In this document: positions 28,137 to 35,921 of the stretch, one piece after another | How the letters are laid out: each line of letters begins with the position of its first letter | How positions within the stretch are numbered: position 1 is the stretch's first letter | NCBI GenBank assembly: GCA_023417065.1 | Contig: JAEZGH010000039.1 | Span: 57,101-121,100 of the forward strand | Source: Bacteroidota bacterium | GTDB lineage: Bacteria; Bacteroidota; Bacteroidia; Cytophagales; Cyclobacteriaceae | Direction: 5' to 3' | Length of the DNA stretch: 64,000 nt | Made by a program: the position numbers and the translations under genes | The notes under the pieces: generated by a model | What the model was told of the DNA's origin: nothing | The model's database searches: none | What the model saw: the letters and a program-made list of their open reading frames with translations, nothing else

Positions 28137-31100
28137 ATGGTTTCTTCTCGTGCTAATGATACTGACGGCATGCTCTCAGCAGGAAAGCCAGACGCGTTTG
28201 TTCGTTCTGCTTTCGCCGAAAGAAACTGGCGTATCTTTTATCAATAAGCTCGAAGAGAAGAAACTGAATATTCTCGAATACATGTACTACTACAATGGTG
28301 GTGGTGTGGCGATCGGAGATATCAATAACGATGGATTTGCTGACTTGTATTTCACTTCGAATGAGGGACCAAATTCACTCTACCTGAACAATGGTGATTT
28401 TACATTTACGGACATCAGCATAGATGCCGGCGTTCAGGGCGACGGGGATTGGTCAACAGGAGTTAGTATGGCCGATGTCAATGGTGACGGGCTTCTCGAC
28501 ATTTATGTTTGCGGGGTTTCAGGTTACAAGGGTCTTTCCGGTCACAACCAATTGTTTATTAACAATGGTGATCTGACATTTACAGAATGCGCAAAGGAAT
28601 GGGGACTTGACTTCGCTGGATTCTCAACACAGGCCTGTTTCTTTGACTACGACAATGATGGAGACCTCGACGTCTATCTTCTCAACCATTCGGTCCATAG
28701 TACACGGAGTTACGGCAAATCGACGCTCCGTCATGAGAAAGATTCACTTGCCGGAGATCGTTTGATGCGAAACCTTTCCCGCCAAGGGAAGCGCACTTTT
28801 GAGGACGTCACAGGTGAAAGTGGTATTTATAGCAGTCATATAGGGTATGGGTTGGGAGTCTCAGGTTCTGACTTGAATGGTGATGGGTGGATGGATCTTT
28901 ATATATCCAACGACTTTCATGAGAATGACTACCTCTACATCAACAATCACGACGGTACCTTTTCCGAATCTCTGGAGGCCAGAATCAACCACACCAGCAG
29001 GTATTCAATGGGAAACGATATAGCTGACGTGAACGGCGATGGCCTTCCGGATATTATCACTGTTGACATGCTGCCCTATGAAAGTGAAATATTACTGAGA
29101 TCTGCATCGGAAGACCTTCAGGAAGTGTATGACATTAAACAGCAGTTTGGATACGCAAACCAATATGTCCGGAACTGCTTACAGATAAACAGAGGAGATC
29201 ACTTCATCGAGGTGGCACAACTGGCCGGTATACACGCAACAGATTGGAGTTGGGCTCCCCTGATTTGTGACCTGGATAACGATGGTATGCAAGACATTTT
29301 CATTACCAACGGGATATTCAAACGTCCGAATGATCTTGATTATATTCAATATACATCGCACAGCGTGAACCAGGAGGATAATAGTACGGAAGGCGACGCG
29401 GCGTTGATAGAGGCTTTGCCGACACTGAAGATTCCGAACTTCGCTTTCCATAATTCTCCAAATACCACTTTCAAAAACCTTGCATCACAATGGGGCTTGG
29501 ATACGAAATCCTGGTCGAATGGGGCGGCATACGCAGACCTCGATAATGATGGCGATCTTGACCTTGTCATTAACAATGTAAATCAGCCTGCGTTCATATA
29601 TGAGAACCGTTCAAGGCAGCATAATCAAAACACCTTTGTCACCATTTCGCTTGATGGTGGGGATTTGTTTAACAAGTTCGGGATAGGTGCCAAGGTGATA
29701 GTGCATACGCCGGAGTCGCACTATATGCGCGAACTGTCTGTATGTCGTGGGTTTCAGTCTTCTGTAGAACCCATATTGCATTTCGGACTGGGAAGTTCAG
29801 CCAGCGTTGACAGCATAGAAGTTTTTTGGGGTACGCGAGGGTATCAGGTTGTTCGCGATGTACAAATCAATAAAAAGACGCATATCGCCATAAAGCCTCA
29901 ACTCCAAAACGTCGCAGAAAAGCAGTATAGTTCGGTGTTGGGGCTTGCATCCCTTGTGAAATTGCCCTTTGAACACATCGAAAACGCAGTTCAGGATTTT
30001 GCCCGCGAGCCGCTTATCCCAGCTTCGCTTGCCCGCGAAGGACCAGCACTTGCTGTTGGCGATGTCAATGGTGACGGTCTTGACGATTTGTACTTTGGTG
30101 GGGCTCACGGCCAGGCTGGAGTATTATTATTACAGGAACGTGCAGGTAACTTCACATCTATGCCGGTCGCGGATTTCGATCGTGACTATCAATATGAGGA
30201 CGTCGATGCTTTCTTCCGTGATATGAATGGTGATGGCAACATTGATCTGTATGTCGTAAGCGGCGGCAATCAGTATCCGGAGGGCCATGAGCTGCTCAGC
30301 GATCGGTTGTACCTTAACAATGGCAACGGTACTTTGGTAAGATCGCATGACCTTCTTCCAGCGTTGGGCCGGAACGGAGGTTGCGCCGTTCCGCTTGACT
30401 TCAACAACGACGGAGCCATCGATATTTTTCTGGGAGTGCGCTCTGTTCCTGGAAAATACGGCACCTCTCCAAAGAGTTATATTCTGAAAAATGATGGTTC
30501 TGGAAAATTCACCATTCATTCTTCTTTCGACGCGGGCATGGTAACGGGTGCTGTTTGGGCAGATTTCGATGGAAAAGGAAAATACCGTCTTGCTGTAGCC
30601 GCAGAATGGAGTCCTATCAGGCTTTTTGAAATAACCGATACGGAATGCGTTCTCGCCAGGGATCAGATGGGCCTTGAAGGTACAAATGGTTTATGGCAGA
30701 CCATTGCTGCTGCTGATCTGGACAATGACGGAAATCTGGATATTATCGGTGGCAACATCGGCAATAACAACCGATTTAATCCATCTGAAGATAAACCCGT
30801 TAGCCTGCTGATCGGAGATTTTGATCAGAATGGTCAGAGCGATCCGTTGGTGTTTTACTACTTGGGAAGCGCAAATATTCCCTTGATGCCCAGAAGTCAG
30901 GTGGGAAAGCAGCTCCCTATGCTGAACAAGAAATTCAAGAGCTTTTCCGAGTTCTCATCCGTAAAATCTCCCCTTGATCTGCTATCAGAAAAGGCTGTCG
31001 CAACAGCCCAGGAGTATCATGTTTACTCGACTGAAACGACTGCCTGGATGCAACGGTCGGGACGCTTTATGAAAATGGAACTTCCACCTCAGGTTCAATA

Positions 31101-31416
31101 CAGCACCGTTCGGAGCCTTTTGGTAAAAGATTTTGATCGCGATGGCCATCTGGAAGTAATTCTTGGCGGAAACTTCTTTAGAAATCATGTCATGATAGGG
31201 GATGCAGATGCTCAGGCGATGGCATGCCTGAAGGCTACGGGAAGTGGAGACTACTTCCATATTTCCCTGACGAATCAATCAAATGTTCGTGCTGCCTATC
31301 GAAAACTTGCCACCATTACTCTGAATAGCCGTGATTATCTGGTCGCCGCCCGGAATAACGGAGCGCCGGATATTTTCTCAGCAGACTCTGTTGCTTTGCG
31401 TCTCCGGAAACCGTGA
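28129..31416 (+). CDS. FG-GAP/VCBS and ASPIC-UnbV (CRTAC1-like) lipoprotein, second copy
   Basis: This 1095-residue paralogue of the preceding protein has the same layout: lipobox LTAC (C15), an N-terminal set of calcium-loop repeats (DINNDGFAD, DVNGDGLLD, DYDNDGDLDVYLLN), an ASPIC/UnbV domain (about 515-590, GIGAKVIVHTPE), and a second propeller set. Its ATG overlaps the upstream stop by 8 bp. The conserved YNGGGVAIGDINNDG start is shared by both copies, but their surfaces differ widely, so they are an old duplication that may form a pair on the cell surface. Confidence 0.9.
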   Translation: MIRWFLLVLMILTACSQQESQTRLFVLLSPKETGVSFINKLEEKKLNILEYMYYYNGGGVAIGDINNDGFADLYFTSNEGPNSLYLNNGDFTFTDISIDAGVQGDGDWSTGVSMADVNGDGLLDIYVCGVSGYKGLSGHNQLFINNGDLTFTECAKEWGLDFAGFSTQACFFDYDNDGDLDVYLLNHSVHSTRSYGKSTLRHEKDSLAGDRLMRNLSRQGKRTFEDVTGESGIYSSHIGYGLGVSGSDLNGDGWMDLYISNDFHENDYLYINNHDGTFSESLEARINHTSRYSMGNDIADVNGDGLPDIITVDMLPYESEILLRSASEDLQEVYDIKQQFGYANQYVRNCLQINRGDHFIEVAQLAGIHATDWSWAPLICDLDNDGMQDIFITNGIFKRPNDLDYIQYTSHSVNQEDNSTEGDAALIEALPTLKIPNFAFHNSPNTTFKNLASQWGLDTKSWSNGAAYADLDNDGDLDLVINNVNQPAFIYENRSRQHNQNTFVTISLDGGDLFNKFGIGAKVIVHTPESHYMRELSVCRGFQSSVEPILHFGLGSSASVDSIEVFWGTRGYQVVRDVQINKKTHIAIKPQLQNVAEKQYSSVLGLASLVKLPFEHIENAVQDFAREPLIPASLAREGPALAVGDVNGDGLDDLYFGGAHGQAGVLLLQERAGNFTSMPVADFDRDYQYEDVDAFFRDMNGDGNIDLYVVSGGNQYPEGHELLSDRLYLNNGNGTLVRSHDLLPALGRNGGCAVPLDFNNDGAIDIFLGVRSVPGKYGTSPKSYILKNDGSGKFTIHSSFDAGMVTGAVWADFDGKGKYRLAVAAEWSPIRLFEITDTECVLARDQMGLEGTNGLWQTIAAADLDNDGNLDIIGGNIGNNNRFNPSEDKPVSLLIGDFDQNGQSDPLVFYYLGSANIPLMPRSQVGKQLPMLNKKFKSFSEFSSVKSPLDLLSEKAVATAQEYHVYSTETTAWMQRSGRFMKMELPPQVQYSTVRSLLVKDFDRDGHLEVILGGNFFRNHVMIGDADAQAMACLKATGSGDYFHISLTNQSNVRAAYRKLATITLNSRDYLVAARNNGAPDIFSADSVALRLRKP

Positions 31417-31482
31417 GCCGATATTGATCGACGGTTGCAAACCTGTTTCTGAGTGCAGCCCTCGTTTCGCCCTACAATTCCC

Positions 31483-31496
31483 GCAAAATCGTTTGC
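31483..31496. promoter_or_regulatory. Palindrome resembling a LacI-family operator
   Basis: GCAAAATCGTTTGC has perfect 5-bp arms (GCAAA/TTTGC) around a 4-bp centre. It lies 62 bp upstream of the PAP2-type gene, in the only sizeable gap of the cassette. It resembles but does not match the starch-locus palindromes in spacing. Confidence 0.3.
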
Positions 31497-31557
31497 AATT
31501 TCCTCTTATGCGCGTAATTTTCGTGTTCAAGTGTACCTAACTAACCGAATTCTTGTT

Positions 31558-32913
31558 ATGATGAAGCTAAAGTGGAGTTTGCTGTTTCTGGCAGTAATCC
31601 TATTGCCGGGATGCGGTAGCGTCGAAAATAAAGCCTGGCGCGAAGAAACCCAGGATACCGAGTTCCTTCATCGCTCGGTCAAAAAAGTGACTGATGTTAT
31701 TGTTCACGATATTTTCTCGCCGCCCGTCGCGTCGCGAATCTATTCCTATATGACCATCGCGGCCTATGAGGCTGCCCTACCCGGAAATCCTCAGTGGAAC
31801 TCCCTCGCCGGCCAGTTGAAGGATCTTACTCCGGCTCCCCAGCCAGACCCTAATGCCGAATACTGCTACGAGGCAGCCGCGGTGCAGGCGCTCCTCAAAG
31901 TGGGCCGAACGTTGGTCTTTTCGGAGGATGACATGGATGAATTCATGGCCGAGACGTGGTCCCGCTACAAAGGCTGTGGAATACCCAAAGACGTATTAGA
32001 TCGTTCCATCGAATATGGAAATAAGGTTGCCGATCACATCATCGCCTGGTCTGCAGGCGATAACTATAAGCAGAGCCGCTCTTTCCCAAAATACACTATT
32101 GAGGTTGATGATCCGTCAACCTGGAAGCCGACGCCGCCAGCATACATGGATGGCATTGAGCCTCACTGGATGAAGATTCGCACAATAGCGATGGACTCCG
32201 CGTCGCAGTTCAGACCCGCGCCGCCGACGGCATTTTCGATCGACAAGAACAGCCAGTTCTACAAGGAGGCTTATGAAGTATATGAGGTTGGAAACAATCT
32301 TACTGATGAACAACGCGAAATCGCCATGTTCTGGGATTGCAACCCCTTTATGATGAATGTGAAGGGACACGTTATGTTCGCGACGAAAAAAATCTCTCCG
32401 GGTGGTCACTGGATGAACATTACGCGCGTGGCGTGTACCATGAAGAAGGCCGGCTTTATGGAGTCAATCGAGGCGTATATGCGTGTGGCCCTTGCGTTAC
32501 AGGAAGGGTTTATCTCCTGCTGGGATGAAAAGTACAGAAGCAGACTCATCAGGCCTGAAACGTATATCAATCAGCATATTGATGAAAACTGGGTGCCGCT
32601 GCTGCAAACGCCTCCATTCCCGGAGCATACCAGCGGACACAGTGTTATTTCAAATGCTTCAGCCGTAACGCTTACGAGGCTCTTCGGCGACAACTTCGCT
32701 TACACGGATTCTACCGAAACAGAATTCGGTCTCCCTGCGAGAAGTTTCAACTCGTTTTACCATGCCGCCGAAGAGGCTGCCATAAGCAGGCTTTACGGTG
32801 GAATCCATTATCGTCCTGCTATCGAGGTCGGTATGACTGAAGGACGGGACCTGGGTAACTACTTATTTGATCGGGTAACGACACGAAAAGCAGAACTCGC
32901 CAATGCGGAATAA
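31558..32913 (+). CDS. PAP2/vanadium-haloperoxidase-fold lipoprotein
   Basis: The protein has all three phosphate-binding motifs of the PAP2 superfamily: K325-x6-R332-P333 (KYRSRLIRP), S359-G360-H361 preceded by T (TSGH instead of the usual PSGH), and S410-R411-x5-H417 (SRLYGGIH). The fold covers acid phosphatases and vanadium haloperoxidases. Both use these residues to hold phosphate or vanadate. The frame opens at 31453, but the signal peptide MMKLKWSLLFLAVILLPGC puts the start at 31558 or 31561 and lipidation at C19. With about 451 residues and soluble helices it resembles the long VCPO-type secreted members. It overlaps the trehalase gene by 11 bp. Phosphatase activity on a sugar phosphate such as trehalose-6-phosphate is a speculation from context. 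Confidence 0.85.
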   Translation: MMKLKWSLLFLAVILLPGCGSVENKAWREETQDTEFLHRSVKKVTDVIVHDIFSPPVASRIYSYMTIAAYEAALPGNPQWNSLAGQLKDLTPAPQPDPNAEYCYEAAAVQALLKVGRTLVFSEDDMDEFMAETWSRYKGCGIPKDVLDRSIEYGNKVADHIIAWSAGDNYKQSRSFPKYTIEVDDPSTWKPTPPAYMDGIEPHWMKIRTIAMDSASQFRPAPPTAFSIDKNSQFYKEAYEVYEVGNNLTDEQREIAMFWDCNPFMMNVKGHVMFATKKISPGGHWMNITRVACTMKKAGFMESIEAYMRVALALQEGFISCWDEKYRSRLIRPETYINQHIDENWVPLLQTPPFPEHTSGHSVISNASAVTLTRLFGDNFAYTDSTETEFGLPARSFNSFYHAAEEAAISRLYGGIHYRPAIEVGMTEGRDLGNYLFDRVTTRKAELANAE

Positions 32914-34480
32914 GAATTCATTCGTTGTAATTCTTTCCCTGATTTTTTATTCCTGCATGAATGATGTTCAGAAAGTTCCGGTGGATTTTTACGCTACCGA
33001 ACTTTTTCGGGACGTACAGCTTCACCCTGTGTTTCCCGACTCGAAAACTTTTGTCGATTGCGTTCCCAAACGAAATATCGGTGCCATCCTTGACGACTAT
33101 CACGATCAGAAGAACGAAAAGAACTTCGACCTGAAGGCATTCGTTCACGCCAATTTTGAACTTCCGGATCGGCCACAGTCAACGTTTAAGTCCGACACCA
33201 TGCGCTCCATGGAAGAACATATCACCGAGCTGTGGCCGGTGCTGACCAGGAATGCAGATGTATATCACGCGAACTCGTCACTTATCCCTCTTCCCGGAAA
33301 TTATATCGTACCCGGAGGAAGGTTTTCTGAAATCTATTACTGGGATAGCTACTTCACGATGCTGGGTCTCGAGGTGCAGGGCCGTTATGACCTGATCTCG
33401 AACATGGTGTCAAACTTTGCATTTCTTATCGATAGCCTTGGATTCATTCCCAACGGTAACCGGAACTATTACATGACTCGCTCGCAGCCGCCGTTTTTCT
33501 CCCTGATGGTGAAGTTGCTGCAGCAGCATGACACGGTGGCCTCAGCAAAGTATCTGAGCCAGCTGCGGCGCGAGTATGACTTCTGGATGGATGGCGCGCG
33601 CACCCTGCAAAAGCCCGGCGACGCGTACAATCGCGTTGTGAAAATGCCTGATGGCAGCATTATGAACCGGTACTTCGATACACGGCCGGAACCACGCCCG
33701 GAAGCATACAAGGAGGATGTTCACCTCGCTGAACAATCAGGCCGCGACCCGATCGACGTGTATACAGATATTCGCGCTGCGGCAGAATCCGGATGGGATT
33801 TTAGTGCACGCTGGTTTGCGGACGGTAAGACCTTCAGCACCATTCAGACTACAAGTCTGATCCCTGTCGACCTGAACTGTCTGCTTTACCACCTCGAACT
33901 TATGATTGCCGATGGTTATGCGCGCAAGGGCGCGAATGACGTTGCCTATGAGTTCAGAAATCGTGCGGAGTCGCGACGCAAGGCTATTCTTATCTATTGC
34001 TGGAATGAAAATCTGTCCTTTTTTGTCGACTACAATTTTGTGAAAGGAAGGCCTTCATCAATCAAGACACTGGCGGGAACCTACCCTTTGTTTTTTGGCA
34101 TCGCTGACCAGCCTGTGGCAAGCCGGGTGACTGAAGTCCTCGAACGGGATTTCCTCAAGCCGGGTGGATTTGTGACAACGTTGACGGATACGGATCAGCA
34201 ATGGGACGCTCCGAACGGGTGGGCTCCGCTGCAATGGATGGCCTACAGTGGCCTTCGTAACTACAGCAAGGAATCACTCGCGGAAGACGTGCGCAGACGA
34301 TGGTTGCGCCAGAATGAACGCGTGTATCGTTCCACCGGAAAAATGATGGAGAAATACAACGTACTGGACACTACGATTGTAGCCGGCGGAGGAGAATATC
34401 CTAATCAGGATGGGTTCGGATGGACGAATGGCGTGGCGCTGAAGCTCATCAGCGAGGGCCAGCGTATTTCCAGGCAATAA
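32903..34480 (+). CDS. GH37 trehalase, lipoprotein
   Basis: This enzyme should hydrolyse trehalose to two glucose. It shows both family signatures: PGGRFSEIYYWDSY (137-150) and QWDAPNGWAP (433-442). By comparison with the E. coli enzyme the catalytic acid is D299 (SGWDFSARW) and the base E498 (GGEYPNQDGFGW). The signal peptide ends in FYSC (C18), so it is a lipoprotein, facing periplasm or surface, not the soluble periplasmic form of enterobacteria. At 525 residues it is full length. It is the last gene of the cassette and its stop is two bases from that of the convergent membrane-protein gene. Confidence 0.93.
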   Translation: MRNKNSFVVILSLIFYSCMNDVQKVPVDFYATELFRDVQLHPVFPDSKTFVDCVPKRNIGAILDDYHDQKNEKNFDLKAFVHANFELPDRPQSTFKSDTMRSMEEHITELWPVLTRNADVYHANSSLIPLPGNYIVPGGRFSEIYYWDSYFTMLGLEVQGRYDLISNMVSNFAFLIDSLGFIPNGNRNYYMTRSQPPFFSLMVKLLQQHDTVASAKYLSQLRREYDFWMDGARTLQKPGDAYNRVVKMPDGSIMNRYFDTRPEPRPEAYKEDVHLAEQSGRDPIDVYTDIRAAAESGWDFSARWFADGKTFSTIQTTSLIPVDLNCLLYHLELMIADGYARKGANDVAYEFRNRAESRRKAILIYCWNENLSFFVDYNFVKGRPSSIKTLAGTYPLFFGIADQPVASRVTEVLERDFLKPGGFVTTLTDTDQQWDAPNGWAPLQWMAYSGLRNYSKESLAEDVRRRWLRQNERVYRSTGKMMEKYNVLDTTIVAGGGEYPNQDGFGWTNGVALKLISEGQRISRQ

Positions 34481-34482
34481 TA

Positions 34483-35418
34483 TTACCTCTTGACGGTGCT
34501 GTCTTGCATCGGTTCGTCAGCAGTAAGAACTTTCACCTCAAATCTGTTTCCGTATCTGCCTGCGGAAATCGGACGATTGATGTTCTCCGCAAGCACATAC
34601 GTGAACGCTGCGCCAAAGTAAAGGATGAAAGATGAGTAGAAGATAAAGAGCAGGATCAGCGCGAACGATGCTGAAGCACCGAAGATATTTTCTGCTGCAC
34701 TGTGTACCAACAGCTTGCCAAGTAGCCATTCACCCACGTTGAACAGAACTCCGGTGAGCAACCCTCCGAAAAAAGCGACGCGCCACGACGACTTTCCATC
34801 GGGGATCAGCTTGAACAGAATGGTGAAGCATGTGGTAATGACAACAAGAGAAAACACCGTACTGATCGCGACAAAAACCTGATTGTGTATCGACGGAATG
34901 AGGCGTTCAAAACGATCGTGAAGAAAGGCCACGGACAAATCCAGCAGAAAGGATATCATCATAAGCACGCCGATCACCACAAGAAACAACGTAGCTTTCG
35001 AGCGTTCCATGAGGCTGATCTTGAAACGTTTTCCCTTCTTTCGGGTAATCTTCCAGAGCATGTTGATCGATTGGCGAATTACCTGCAGGAGATTAGTGCC
35101 AATAAAGAGCAGAAACAAAAACCCGCCGATGGTGATCCACCAACTGCCTTCAAAAGAGGCGAGATTGGACACGATGCGCTGAATTTCCTGCCCGCTTTCT
35201 GTGCCGAACGTATTTTGAATCTCCTGAAACAGGGATTCCTGCACGAGTTCGTCGTTGAAGTAGAAACTCAGGATACTTACGAATATTACCAGGATGGGGG
35301 AGATAGCGAACGTGCTGAAAAACGCCGTAGACGCGGCGAGTATTAAAGGATCATTCTTCTTCAGTAGCGTGAATGATTTCCATAACAACCTGAAAAACCA
35401 TTTTAATGAACTTAGCAT
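34483..35418 (-). CDS. YihY/BrkB-family inner-membrane protein
   Basis: This 311-residue polytopic protein belongs to the YihY/virulence-factor BrkB family, whose function is not firmly known (once misnamed RNase BN). The N-terminal AASTAFFSTFAISPILVIFV segment is typical, and about six hydrophobic segments can be seen. The frame extends to 35445, but ATG at 35418 (MLSSLKWFF) better fits family starts. It is the last gene of a minus-strand run with bcp, an M23 peptidase and a FAH-family hydrolase. Confidence 0.88.
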   Translation of the reverse strand: MLSSLKWFFRLLWKSFTLLKKNDPLILAASTAFFSTFAISPILVIFVSILSFYFNDELVQESLFQEIQNTFGTESGQEIQRIVSNLASFEGSWWITIGGFLFLLFIGTNLLQVIRQSINMLWKITRKKGKRFKISLMERSKATLFLVVIGVLMMISFLLDLSVAFLHDRFERLIPSIHNQVFVAISTVFSLVVITTCFTILFKLIPDGKSSWRVAFFGGLLTGVLFNVGEWLLGKLLVHSAAENIFGASASFALILLFIFYSSFILYFGAAFTYVLAENINRPISAGRYGNRFEVKVLTADEPMQDSTVKR

Positions 35419-35468
35419 AGCGTCAGTTTCTACAGGCAGGCACAAAAATCTCCTGCCCGAAAAAGCGG

Positions 35469-35918
35469 CTAGCTTTTCAATATTTGTCGGGTGTGATCTT
35501 TCGTGTCGACTTTTGAAATGACTTCCTCAATAACGCCTTTTTCGTCGATGACGAATGTGACACGGGCGGTGCCCATATATTTTCGGCCATACATCGATTT
35601 TTCGACCCAGGTACCAAAGGCTTCGTGGAGCTTCTTCTCCGTATCCGCCAGAAGCGTAAACGGCAGGTTTTCCCTGGCAATGAACTTCTGATGCGACTTT
35701 TCAGAATCTGTGCTTACGCCAATGACTTCGTATCCCTGTTTCTGCAGGACATTATAATTATCCCGGAGGTTGCAGGCCTCGGCCGTACATCCCGGAGTCT
35801 GGTCTTTCGGGTAGAAATACAATACTACCTTTTTACCCTTGAAGTCAGTGAGTGAAACAGGATTTCCGTTTTGGTCGGGTATGCTGATGTCAGGTATTTT
35901 GTCTCCGGCTGCAAGCAT
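35469..35918 (-). CDS. bcp: Thiol peroxidase Bcp (peroxiredoxin Q)
   Basis: This 149-residue cytoplasmic peroxiredoxin reduces peroxides with thioredoxin. The active-site segment DQTPGCTAEACNLRD gives the peroxidatic cysteine C44 and a resolving cysteine five residues later (C49), the hallmark of atypical two-Cys Bcp enzymes. Length is normal. It begins 3 bp after the M23-peptidase stop, so it is probably co-transcribed with it. Confidence 0.95.
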   Translation of the reverse strand: MLAAGDKIPDISIPDQNGNPVSLTDFKGKKVVLYFYPKDQTPGCTAEACNLRDNYNVLQKQGYEVIGVSTDSEKSHQKFIARENLPFTLLADTEKKLHEAFGTWVEKSMYGRKYMGTARVTFVIDEKGVIEEVISKVDTKDHTRQILKS

Positions 35919-35921
35919 AAT

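Noticed and set aside
24804..31416. The two CRTAC-like genes as a tandem assembly duplication
   Set aside because: The proteins share domain order but differ widely in sequence, so they are old paralogues, not a duplicated contig.
31453..31557. Upstream extension of the PAP2 gene
   Set aside because: It precedes a perfect lipoprotein signal and has low-quality composition.
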